64,000 nucleotides of DNA from Diplocarpon mali (lineage: Eukaryota; Ascomycota; Leotiomycetes; Helotiales; Drepanopezizaceae). The first letter of the stretch is position 1. The number at the start of each line of letters is the position of its first letter. The stretch lies in NCBI GenBank assembly GCA_024741835.1, contig JAENRP010000002.1:425806-489805 (forward strand), written 5' to 3'. Shown piece by piece: positions 22,200-32,924 of this stretch. The notes below the pieces were generated by a model. The model had not been told where the DNA came from and ran no database searches. It worked only from the letters and a program-made list of their open reading frames with translations. The translations under genes were made by a program, and so were the position numbers.

Positions 22200-22925
22200 T
22201 CCTTTCCTTTTAATATAATATGTCAGTTCTAAACTACAGAGCATAAGCGAAAAGCGCTTTAGTCGGATTATATAAAAGGAGAAAACATACTAAAAACTCC
22301 TTTTATCTTTACTATTTCGCCTGATATACCTATAGTTCTTAATTCATTAAACGAGAGTTTAACTTATACCTTAATAAATCATTATTTCCGTTGAGTCTCA
22401 AGCTTAAGCGAGTTTTTTATTCAAAAGGTGCTTTAGTAAATAGAGTTGACCTAAATTCTCAATTTTAAGATAAGCTCCTTGTACTAATAGCAGCTATTTA
22501 TTCAATTATGTTAAACTTGTTATTAATCAGCGGTAGCTCTTGAATATAACCTTTCATATCGACTTTATATTTAAATTATTAAATATATCCTTTTCCTTAT
22601 ACACTATAACTTGCATTTTTCTCCTTTATCCTTTATTAAGCCTTTCCTTTAGCTATAGATATACATTTGTATAATCTTCAAGTATGCAAATAGAGGTCAA
22701 AAGTAAAGGCTACTTATTAAAAAAAGGTAGTATAGTAGAAAGACAAAATTTCCTTCCAACGCTTTCGAAAGTTCTAGTTTAGTCAACTTGAGGTTTGATT
22801 ATCTTACAGTTGAAAGGACTTGATCTTGGCTCTATAGACTTTCTAAATGAATCTATAAGTTCAAAAACACCGTGTATAGGTATTGAGTTGTTGTCTCCCT
22901 CTCCCTTAGTAAAGTATTAGAACAT
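22200..22925 (-). repeat. Dispersed repeat family B, copy 4
   Basis: Reverse-orientation copy. It begins ccttttaatataatatgtcag and carries aaaaggtgctttagtaaatagagttgacc and the gacttgatcttggctctata block. It ends near 22900 in ctatacacggtg (plus-sense), abutting the solo LTR. Confidence 0.6.
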
Positions 22926-22931
22926 ACCAGG

Positions 22932-23252
22932 TGTCACGGTTGTGTCACAGTTGCAACAAAAGCATAGGACTGTGCATAGGACTGTCAGAGCATATGCGAT
23001 AGAAACAGTAGTATAAACGGAGACAAAACCAACTAATACAAGAGATATGCCGCCTCTTAGCTATACCTTTCCTTTAGTAGATAGAATGCGAATTGTTAGT
23101 AGAGATCGACTTCTATAGGTCCTAAGTCAAGGAGGGCATATAAGAGGGGAAGTCTCCTACTTTGTATTTACTCTTTAGCTTTGAATTCTATACGATTAGG
23201 TAGCATTGATCTCATTGACTTTATCAACTTGTGCCTTGTTCCCGCCGTCACA
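22932..23252. mobile_element. Solo LTR with target duplication
   Basis: The 321-bp segment starts TGTCACGG and ends CCGTCACA, so it has TG...CA ends inside an 8-bp inverted repeat. The 5 bp before it are ccagg (22927-22931) and after it ccaag (23253-23257), a target duplication differing only by one G-to-A change. No internal retrotransposon sequence flanks it, so LTR-LTR recombination is inferred. Confidence 0.65.
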
Positions 23253-23926
23253 CCAAGTACTTGGTTTGTTGTAATAATTTGAAATTTAGTAAAAGAAAAT
23301 TCTTTAACTAACTGATTTTGCAGCGCAATTGCTATTTAGAGATGTATAATTCCTAAGTAAGACTAAAGATACGCTGAAGCAAAGTTGCAATTCAACTTAA
23401 TAGCTAGTATACAAACCCTGCTCCCTCTATTAGATAAACGCTAAACCGCGTACAAACCAAGACAGGACTAGAGCTACCACCTTAAGTAGCTTCCAAGGTT
23501 TTCAGCTAACTAATCTAGCTCATGTTACTCTCTAGAAGGTTCCAATTCTAGAAGGTTCTAGATCATTCTGTTACAGAAAATAAGAGTATAATTCAAATCG
23601 ATTGAGGCGATATAATGACTGAGGGTATATATAAGGCCAGCTTTTCCGCATCTCCGAACACACCTGCCACCTTAATAAGCCAAAATCTCACTCTACTTTT
23701 CAAAGTACGTAACTCGTGGCAAAGTACTAATAGCAACTTTAATATAGGACATCTCTGAACTTCCTTTTAGATAAGCCAATGTTTATCATAGTTTTGACAT
23801 CTATAAGGTCTTATTATTACTATTGTAAATTTCATGATAAATTAGTTTCGACCCATTTCACAATAAATATACTTCCCCTAAGCATATATATACTCTTAAG
23901 TGCATACATTTGGTATAGGTCAGCTT

Positions 23927-25103
23927 GCGGAATTAGCAAATGCCGCGAGGGTAAAATTATATAGTATATGCGTATATGCCTTAAGGCCTTATGCGAATTT
24001 GATCGCACCCGTATGAATAAACCAGATTTAGATTTATATCCTGAAACTAGCACAGGCTGCTAACCACTTATGTTAACGCTTCAAACCTTCAGTCCTGTTT
24101 TTGTATAATTTGACATTTACTTCGTATTTAAATTGAAAGGGGCAAGAAACGAGGGGGATGAGTAATCTTGAGAAAAGCTACTACGAGTAACCTTCCAACT
24201 ATCTTGAATCTAGTATACTTTTCAGCCAACGAGGCTTAACCCGTGACATGTTTAACCGAGTACAGGGGTCAAAACTATAGCTATTAAGCATTATATCCAG
24301 CTATTTATAGTACCAAACCTGTCACCTACATAAATCAAGCAAAATAATAAGAAAAAGTTGAAAGAGCGCTTGCTACTAGATCAGATTTTTCAAGCTGCTT
24401 TTGTGCAGATTTACAAAAATTACATAGTATCGAAATACAAGGGTCCAGGGACTTATAGTCAATAGGTTATCCACAGCTATATATCACTGCTACTGTATAT
24501 ACCTCTGCACGATGTACACAGTACTTCTGAATACTTCGTAATACCCACTTTTTTCAATAGGCTACAAATATGGAACTTTGATTCTTAGAGGACAGGCGAG
24601 TTAAACTTTGGGGGGCTTCAAAGTCTATGTACTATGTAAAGTAATGGATATGCCCGTATTTGCAGCCCACTGAAGAAAGTGCTTATACGCACCAAGGTAC
24701 TGATGAATCTGATTCTTTTTTGCAAAAGCCAGTTGCGCAGGTCTTGAATCTTATCACATCAAATCCAGAATCCCTATGATCTTCATAATCATTATTCAGA
24801 ACTAAATAGTGATTAAAGAAGAAGAAGAGTACAATTGTGTACGTTATTAGCGAATATATCATTGATTACAGGCTAGTCGCAGCAGCTTCGTGTACTACAA
24901 CAAGCAATTCAGTCAAATAGAATAAGGATATCTTTTACTTTAAAAAATGTTGAAGTACGAGTTTCTAAAAATAGATCTCCTTATGATCTGCTAAATAGCA
25001 CGGTAATTTGCGAATCACATGAAATTGCATAAGGCCATAAGGCACACGCGGACATTGTATACAAACTCACCTACGCCGCTTTTGCTTAATCTGCAAGCTG
25101 AGT
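23927..25103. mobile_element. Inverted-repeat transposon remnant, family D
   Basis: The two ends are inverted copies over roughly 70-75 bp. The left has gtcagcttgcggaattagca and later cttaaggccttatgcg; the right end reverse-complemented has ctcagcttgcagattaagca and later cttatggccttatgc. The interior (about 1.0 kb) has no open frame. Related end fragments occur at about 26937-27005 and 53984-54070. Superfamily not determined. Confidence 0.6.
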
Positions 25104-25455
25104 AAGAAAATCTGAAGGTTAAGTATGCCTGGTCAAAACATATTGAGTATAATATGAGTAAGAAATAAATAAGAACAAGATAAAAAATAATAACTGAGTC
25201 TTATGAGATATATATGATTTAAAGATTTATATTCAGATAAAATCAAAAGTGCAAAGTGTTCTAATTGTCATTAGCATCTTACTACTAAGGTAGGTAGATT
25301 AGAAAGGAAATTTGGCTTATTAGAGTGGCAGGTATTCCTTAAGACAAGAGGGAAAACTCGGTTTAGGTATGCCTTATGGCTTACAGCCGTTTTGATCTCA
25401 GGCCAAACAAGTATCACATTAGCGTGGCTGTTAAGGTGTTTTTCAGCAGGTTTAC

Positions 25456-25912
25456 TTGGTTCTTATGGTAATTATTCCATAAACGTAGTCTATGCGCAAT
25501 TCTGGAGGTTTCTTCTATCAACTGGGGCTTTGACTAAGGGGCACTACCATCAATATAATAATACTAATTCGCCGCTTTTTATATTGCAAATCAACGCTTT
25601 ACTTATATAACCTATATTTAGTATACCTATGCTAAAGACTCAAAGAAGATACACATCTTAAGATAAACGATTACGCTATTGTACGCTTTATTTTAATGCT
25701 AGTTCTACTCAAGACAATATTGCTATTGAATTAAAAGAATTATAGAGTTGATTCGGGAAATGTTAGAAAGATATAAGGTAGTAATTAAAGCTATAGAAGC
25801 GTAAATAATATTTCAAGGTAGAGATTAAAAGCGGCATTGCCAAGTATCTAGACTGTACGGCTTAGAAATATGGAACCATGACTCATAGTACGAAGTATAA
25901 GGGTGGTTACAG
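25456..25912 (+). mobile_element. Internally deleted Tc1/mariner derivative C3
   Basis: Degenerate inverted ends are present: tacttggttcttatggtaat at left, and reverse-complemented right end tacttcgtactatgagtcat. Just before the right end one frame reads IIELIREMLERYKVVIKAIEA then stop, the C-terminus of a Tc1-type transposase. The upstream catalytic domain is missing. Confidence 0.65.
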
Positions 25913-26142
25913 TTTAATATGATACAAAATACAAAGTACAATGTTCCATTTGCAGATCATTACTTGCGAAAAAAACCTACCTTGTCTAGTCCTTAGCTAG
26001 TGCGTTCTACGGCCGAGTCCAATAGTATATATTGACCGCTGGTCCTTCCCCCTTCGCTCCCGGAATACAATAGCTTGCATATTCACTGCCTCAATTAAAG
26101 CAATCCTTCTTTTGAGCAACCTCAATATCCGATTCAGCTACA

Positions 26143-26710
26143 ATGCGTTTCCAAGTAGCTCTTCCTATCATTCTCTCCCTTACAAATGCGGTTATCAGTA
26201 GCCCTTTTCATACAACAGAGTATGTCTCTATTCCAAATGCTGTAAATACAGGAGACCCCCTTATATACTCGCTAACAAACATGTCTTTAGAAACACTCTT
26301 GATACAGTAGACATGGAGAAACGGTCACCTTTTGTAGTCAAACAGCCAGATCCATTCCTGTTAGTATATATCTTATTCTTTGCTTTTTCTCTTTCTCTCT
26401 AAGGCATTATATAAATTAATAAGTTTGCTGGCTAACTTAAACTGCTACACTCAGTAACGAGTTCTTTGCCTTGCCTGACTTCAACGGGACTAGTATTTCC
26501 GTGACAGTGGACAACCAAGTACCGCCTGTTTGCACCAAACTCGGAGATCTGACGGTCGTCAGCTCAGCAAAAATAGGCAAATTCATTGAGCAGTGTATGC
26601 TCTTCGAAAACGATATTTGCCAAGGGAAAGCCACGCTCCTATTACTGAGGACTTTGGAGGATATCTCATTCAATATGGTTAAGAGTGCCTTGTGCTTCTC
26701 TCAGGTTTAG
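26143..26710 (+). pseudogene. Small secreted protein gene, apparently frameshifted
   Basis: From the ATG at 26143 the frame begins with a signal peptide (MRFQVALPIILSLTNAVIS) and continues for 55 codons to a TAG at 26308. Coding resumes one frame over as MEKRSPFVVKQPDPFL (about 26312-26359). It is spliced by a 95-nt intron (26360-26454, donor GTTAGT, acceptor CTCAG, CTAAC branch site) to a last exon, 26455-26710, beginning NEFFALPDFNGTSISVTVDN and ending at TAG. The 26360/26455 join is in frame. The simplest reading is a one-base indel near 26308. An intron there (GTAAAT at 26242) gives an immediate stop. The product would be a secreted protein of about 155 residues with four Cys in the C-terminal half. 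No named family recognised. A sequencing error at the shift is possible. Confidence 0.55.
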
Positions 26711-27224
26711 AAGGGGGACACGGAAACAGTGAGCAAAAGTTCTGAATGGAACTTGGTTTTTCTAGAGGATGGGGTTGAAATTGAAACTACCTAGGACAGA
26801 TGGAGGGTTTACTTGTATGAAACAGAATTTAGTAAGATGGCTTTGCAATATGTTTCCAAGGATGCAATCTATGACTGAATGCTACATGGATTGAAGAAAT
26901 GGAATGGATTAGACTCGCGTAAAGCTGTAAAGCACACACGCATGTCGTGTAAAAAGTAACCCGCGCCGCTTTAAAATACCTTATAAGCTTACTTCGAATA
27001 ATCGCAGATTGAACAAAGCAAATTGTTGTACTATAACTAAAGAAAAGCTACCAAATTGAATCTAGTATGTAAAATCCTTAGGTAAATAAAATTTGATGCT
27101 CCAAATGAACTATAAGATATCAAGTACTATAATTACTTTTATTATTTTACTGCTTAGTGGCTAGTTTAGAAGGGGAAATACATTTATCAAAGTGGCAGGT
27201 AAACCTTAAGACAGGCGAAGGGAG
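26711..27224. other. AT-rich flank with a family D end fragment
   Basis: After the 3' flank of the secreted-protein gene, 26937-27005 repeats the end of family D (gcacacacgcatgtcgtgt...cgcgccgcttt). No gene recognised. Confidence 0.45.
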
Positions 27225-28165
27225 ACAACGACTCAATACTTATAAGCGGTATCTCTTATAAACCTGCAGACACTTTTAGAGCCTGCAGAGCCGAGATTGT
27301 TTTCTTTCAACTATAAAATAACCAAATCCTAAATTAAAGAAAGCTAGAACTTACGAGAATATCAGAATAAAAAAATTTCTCTCTATTGTACTACCGCTCC
27401 TACAAATACCCTTTACTTCGTCCTCTACTTGCGTAATCTACGATTTTTTAAATATATAATTCTAACCAAAGGAAAGGCTTAATAAAGGATACGAAGGAGG
27501 AAAAGGCAGATTATAGTATATAAGAAGGAGGAATAGGAGAAGTAAAATGATATATTTTAATAATTTTATATAAAGTCGACAAGAAGGACATTGCAAGTAT
27601 GCATGTCACACGTGTGTCATATGGCTCATCACATGACTATTTCATATGACTTAGAGCAGTGCCAAGGAGGCACTTACATTAAATAGCTCTTAAGTTAGAG
27701 AGCTCTCTCTTAGACCTCAAGACAACTAACAATCGTCATTTGCAACTCATACTTTCTCGTGCACTCTTCTAGTTTACTATTACTTTAACTATCAGAGCAT
27801 CTCCTCACAACAAGAGATTATAATCAAGAGCTATAGCCGATAAGTAAAACGCTTAATATAATTAAATAAATAGCCTCTATTAGTGTCTAGGCTTATCTTA
27901 AAATAGAGAACCTATGGCGGTAATATTTATCAAAGCACCTTTCGAAAATATATTCGCTTAAGGCCTAAAAGGAATAATCATCAACTAAGGTATAACTTGG
28001 ACTCTTACTTAAGGAATCAGGTATAATAGGTATGATAGGCTATATAGTAAAGATATAAGGAGTTTTTAAGCTAGTTTCTCCTTATATGTAAATCCAATTA
28101 TAGCATTTTTCGCTCGTGCTATATATTTAAGGGCTAAATTAGCATATTAAAAGGAAGAAAAAGAG
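27225..28165 (+). repeat. Dispersed repeat family B, copy 5, with an inserted segment
   Basis: It starts with gggagacaacgactcaatac, continues with gcctgcagagccgagattg, and ends with tagcatattaaaaggaag. Between about 27600 and 27830 an extra segment starting tgtcacacgtgtgtcat is absent from the other copies. It could be a small LTR, but no target duplication is visible. Confidence 0.55.
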
Positions 28166-29690
28166 CAGGCGAAATACTGCGTGTAATTTTGTCCTATGGC
28201 ATTTGCCAATTTAATCGTTTTCCCAGAATTCTCCTCTCTTGATCATCGTCCTTTTTGAACCCGAGTGACTGGATTTCCTGGCATATTTTTATGTAAAGGT
28301 CCTAGAATTAAGAAGGTGAGTTTTTCGACTTATGATAGAATTTAGAATTGTTATATTTACAGGAATTAGTACGGGTGCTGTTAAGAAGTTTGCAGCATGG
28401 CAGCGAATCAAGGATTCGCTTAGCTCCTTTACTCTTGATGGACGACTTTTGTGATCCCCGGCCTTTGGCATGAAGCCATTATACTAAGCACGAAACGTCG
28501 ATTGGTTTTACTGTGCAGCTTCCTCTTTTTCCTGCATCCTAGGGAAGATCCGAGTGACAGCGAATGTTGTTAACATTTCGGCGATACAAGTGAAGAAAGT
28601 AAATAAAGGAAATTAAGCGATCGATCCCCTTATAGACCCAAGAGGATAGCTACTTTCGCTGCCTGTGACCATTCAATTTCAATAAAAATAACAGATACTT
28701 AATAGGAGCATTGCAGGTGCGTAATGATTTCTACCTGCTTTGATAAAATTTAGTTAGTTCACTGTTCCTTCCAATAAATCGAGGCCACATCACTTTACAC
28801 TACAAAACATAGGCTCATGCCATAATCACCTCTATTCCTCTAATACCATCTCCATTAACTGAGCACGCTAAATTTCAATAGTCACAAGACCTGTTTAAAT
28901 TTCAGAACTCACTATGTCATTGCCTATCAAGCTATGCTCCCTAATCAAGGACTTCTAAATTGGGGTAAGCATGCACATCTACACCCAGGCTTGGGGTCTG
29001 TGACAAATACCAAGAGATGATCTACAATCAACCCATCCAGCCAGATCTACTAAAGTAATGGGGTAGCAATATATGGGAGGTAAGCTTTTCAACCTCAGCA
29101 CAGCAACAAAGTAGGCGTTGGAGATGAGAAACTCTGCATAGGATCCCATCGCGGTCGACAACGTGCTATAGAAGGTGAAAAATAGTTTTCTTATACAGCG
29201 AATTAGCCACTTTTTATATGGATACTAAGTCTTGATAATAGTTCTAGCTTACCAAAGTCTTTGGTATATTCAAAGGTCTCCAGGAGAGTACGCGCAAATC
29301 GAGCGTCAATCTGGTAGTTTTCAATACATCTTACACGCGCAAGATCATGACATTTGATGATTCGGCGGAAGCTTTTACAAAGGCAAGGGAGGGACTACAG
29401 ATCTGGGTTGCGTAAGAGCTTGCTATCAACGGAATCCTAAGGTGGATCTCCACTGCTGTTGACTAAAACATTGTTAAGCAACATTAACGGTTGATGAGGT
29501 TTAACACAAGACTGAAGTTTATAGGCTACCTATCAAGATTTTCTAGGGAAATTTCCTTTCGAATCTGTTCTTTTGGTCCAGTTTGCCTTAATTGCTAGTC
29601 TTCAAGCATTACATTTCCTCAATTGACTTCATAAAGACACCGCAACAATGGCATCTGGATCGATTGTCTAGACCTATAATATCAGCACCA
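28166..29690. other. Gene-poor region with possible alcohol dehydrogenase fragments
   Basis: GC content rises locally. On the minus strand 29161-28979 reads MGSYAEFLISNAYFVAVL, resembling the middle of zinc-type alcohol dehydrogenases. On the plus strand about 29349-29417 reads MTFDDSAEAFTKAREGLQIW, resembling the C-terminal end of the same superfamily. They lie on opposite strands and neither extends to a full gene, so at most these are scrambled remnants. Similarity is by eye only. Confidence 0.3.
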
Positions 29691-29993
29691 CTATTGGTAC
29701 GCAGATTCCTATAGAGCGCTTGTTCCCCTTATTCCTAGGATCATCCTATAGTAACATATCATATGCGATCGGAGGGGTTTCAGAGGGACCTCAAAGGGTC
29801 TTGCAATCCGAGGACCTCGGTGGTATGCTCGTAGTAGGCTTAGAGGAATACAGGAGGGGAGGGGATTCAGAGGTATAAAGGTACCACTTTGGCCTAGTAT
29901 AGAAAGGGACACACTTTACAGACTTTACAATACATACATTTTGACCTATTTACTCGACTTCATTCACATGAATATCGATACCGGTACGGAACC
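29691..29993 (+). mobile_element. Inverted-repeat element family A, copy A4
   Basis: Runs from attggtacgcagattccta to gataccggtacggaaccta. It is collinear with A2 and the reverse of A1, with gatcggaggggtttcag, aggtataaaggtacc and the palindrome-derived attcacatgaat. The left terminal inverted repeat is not recognisable. Confidence 0.7.
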
Positions 29994-31018
29994 TACAACC
30001 ACACAATTTTTTTTAAAAAAAAAAATTGAAAAAGAAGATAAGTTGGCAGAAAGTCTATTCGCTGATGATAAGCAAATTCTCTATGAAAGCATACTTTAGA
30101 AGCTTTCATATTGACACCCGAACCATAAGGAACTCACAAAACGATGAGACGCTGTTCAAAAACGACTGCTCCAACAGCAGCGTCCGCGAGCCTCTCCTTG
30201 GTGTCTTATTATTCACCCAGCTGCTCAGACTTGATTGAAAATTACCACAGTCGTATGCTCTAATTATTATGAAATAGATCTCAAAGTACATAGGATAGAG
30301 ACCAGTAGAAGCCCACTCCAAAAAGCAGACAAAGCCTTCTCTTACCCAGACGAAGCTTCCACAGTGACAATTCTAGATGCCAGATTATCAATAAATATTT
30401 CTCCCAAAGTCAATTTCCATAAGAAAGTCTGTCCAGCGCTTTATCTGCATTTCCAACCTGGAAAACAGGCTTTGTATTAGCACAGTACTCTTCGCAACAT
30501 TCCTTTCAGCGGCAGGTCCTAGAAGTTTGATCTATGAACTTATTCTTAGTTTTATACAGAAGAAATAGTCAAATAATTCGTAATGGTTAAATTGACTTGG
30601 TATGTAATGCTGATGTTTGATATTGCTTATCAAGTAGTTTCGCAACGCTTCGAAACTAAATTGGTTTGAATTTTTATGCAAAGAAAAGATCATGTGGATA
30701 TTTAAGCATGAAAGTGCCTTGTGCTGAGGTATATTAATCGGAAGCACTGAGTGAAAATCTTCGCAAGAAATCAATTAGATGGGAGAGACGGGGCGCTGGA
30801 TTGAGAAACTTCTCATGCTGAGGGGAGATTCTTGCTCGAAACCTGTGTAGAATTTGAGCCAGGCAGAAAGCAACAGTGGAACCAGAGGAGTTTTACGATG
30901 AAAATTGAACAGAAATCGTCCCGGAGGTTACGGTACATAATCATACCATTATCATCCACACGTGATAATTTACACTTACAGGCCTTCCGACTCCGCTCTA
31001 CCATGATATCTCCTCCTA
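29994..31018. other. Transition from repeat block to gene island
   Basis: Short open frames of 60-80 codons on both strands carry no recognisable motif. An A/T homopolymer palindrome (ttttttttaaaaaaaaaa) lies at about 30007-30025. No gene called. Confidence 0.5.
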
Positions 31019-31899
31019 CTACCTGATCTTTCTCCCTAGACTCCTCTTCTCTTCATTCTTCGCCTTTCTTGCTGCCGCCTTCCTCCACGCCGTCCACCGA
31101 TCCCTAGGTACGAACTTCTTCACACTAACCTTTGCCCTCTCCGCCGCGCGGCCAATCTCCCAGTTAGCCTCTCGGTACATATAGCCCGGTCGTAGTTTCA
31201 GCGTCCTGCCCTCTGTGCCCCTTTTCTCTCTGTCCTGCTTCCTCCTGACCACGACCTCGACCTCCTTCCCGCCCTCAGGGCCAGTCACCAGATCAGTACG
31301 GATTTCCGGCGGGGTCTCCATCTTGGTGGGCGTCATATTAAGGCGCCGCCTGCGCATCGAGTTCCGCGGGAGAGGTAGGACCTGGTCGCGCTCGAAGACT
31401 ACACCGATGTATTGCCGTTTGGGGTGCTTCTCCGGATCTCTGTAATACTTGACGTAGCCGTGGTGCGTGGCGTAGATGGTGTGATCGCGGCCCATTGCGC
31501 AGTTATCGCCAGGGAACCAGTGCGTACCGCGCTGACGGAAGATGATGTTGCCTGGAATCACGTATTGTTCTGTATTCCCGCGTTAGTATGTTGCCTCAAT
31601 CTAATGTATCTTTCTAGGCAAAAGATCTGCTGTACAGATGAGTGGGGGTGGGAAATAGACAGACCTCCGGATTTCTTTGCACCCAGCCTCTTTCCCGGCC
31701 CATCCTTTGCCTTGTTGACAGCTCCCTGCGCTTTATGATGCGCCCATCTCACTCCCTCAGATCTCCCCGGTATCGCCCTTCTGATGGCCAATCGTGCGAA
31801 CGCCTCGTGCAAACATGTAGTCTGGGACTTAACACCAACAGACTGGGAGATGGAGTCCAGCGCCGCCCGTATAGGCGGTTGTAATCGTGGGAGCAGCAT
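31019..31899 (-). CDS. Mitochondrial large-subunit ribosomal protein bL27m
   Basis: Two exons, 31899-31665 and 31569-31019, give 261 residues. The 95-nt intron has donor GTCTGT, a TACTAAC branch site and acceptor TACAG. The join reads [11 protein letters not shown] then [20 protein letters not shown], the conserved N-terminal core of L27, followed by GRDHTIYA. bL27 lies next to the peptidyl transferase centre, and its N-terminus reaches toward the tRNA 3' ends. The first 50 or so residues are Arg-rich and lack acidic clusters, as expected of a mitochondrial targeting sequence. The C-terminal half is a basic extension typical of fungal Mrp7-type proteins. It is divergent from LCL2, with 257 bp between start codons. 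Confidence 0.92.
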
Positions 31900-32156
31900 T
31901 GTGCGGTGTATAGAATTGACCCGTATTTGATTTCGTTGACAAAACGTAGATCTGAGATGCGAGGCGGCCGCATTGTCGGCGAAATGATGTTCCGAGAAGC
32001 TGCAGCTGTAAGTATTATTTGGCCTCACTACTTGTCCCCATGTCATGCCTATGAACTCCTCTCCAGCATTCAGATCCTCACATTACTTCTGCAAAGGAAC
32101 TTGTAATCTCTCCCAATTTCAAACATAAAGTCTGGCGAACATTCTCAACAGTTATA
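31900..32156. promoter_or_regulatory. Bidirectional promoter, bL27m / LCL2
   Basis: Only 257 bp lie between the divergent start codons, so both promoters and 5' leaders must share this stretch. No TATA box is obvious. This is inference from geometry. Confidence 0.5.
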
Positions 32157-32637
32157 ATGCTACGCCTCCTCCTCTCCATGCTCTCAGCAGCGCTCCTCTT
32201 CTTCTCAGTCGCCAATGCCCAGTTCCAATTCTTCGAGCAAATGTTCAACGGGCAGGGCCAGCAACAGCGTAGGCAGGAGCCGCAAAATGTGCCGAGTGAT
32301 TCGAATTGGTACCAGGAGAATTACGAGCAAGGTACTTTGTCCTCTCCCTGTCCTCACTACCTCCCTCCTACCCGTCCGCGCATTGCGTTCTTATGCAGTG
32401 TGGGATAGACGTCCGAGTGCGAAGCTGATCTTGGGTGGGATAGCACACTGCTCAAACTACCTGTGTCCCGACACCTTAGCATGTGTGCACTTCCCGCACC
32501 ACTGCCCATGTCCGCACCCAGCGCACGAAGAGAAGTTCGAGCTGGGAGAGGGCAAAATGGTTTGTATTAGCAAGGGGGGGTTTAAAGCCGGGGAGGCGGC
32601 GCGGAAGATCGAGTTGGCTCGGAAGGGGCTTTTGTGA
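32157..32637 (+). CDS. LCL2: Long chronological lifespan protein 2 (LCL2)
   Basis: Two exons, 32157-32331 and 32444-32637, give 122 residues. The intron has donor GTACTT and acceptor GATAG, and the join restores [15 protein letters not shown]. The signal peptide ([21 protein letters not shown]) is followed by a Gln-rich stretch. Then comes the family core with [20 protein letters not shown] and the conserved C-terminus [18 protein letters not shown]. Five or more Cys fit a secreted or ER-lumenal protein. In yeast, loss of LCL2 alters chronological lifespan and ER-associated degradation; the biochemical activity is unknown. Length matches the family. Confidence 0.92.
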
Positions 32638-32924
32638 AGTGGCTGAGAGGATATGGGATACAATATCTGATTACTAAACAGGTCCAGCATTAGTTCTACT
32701 GCTGGAAGTTCGGATATGAGGGTAAACCAGGTAAATCTGGTAGTCAGGAGAGCAATGGAGGAGATTCGAGCCGTCAAGTCGTGTTCTCGTTACTTTCTTT
32801 CTTTTCTCCTCCTTATCACTCCCTTCGCTAAGCTCAAGCTTCACTACCAACTTTCCGCTCGGAATAAATCAGCGCCCCAGGATCTTTCGCCCAACTACTC
32901 ACACTACCTCCGTTCATACTAGGG

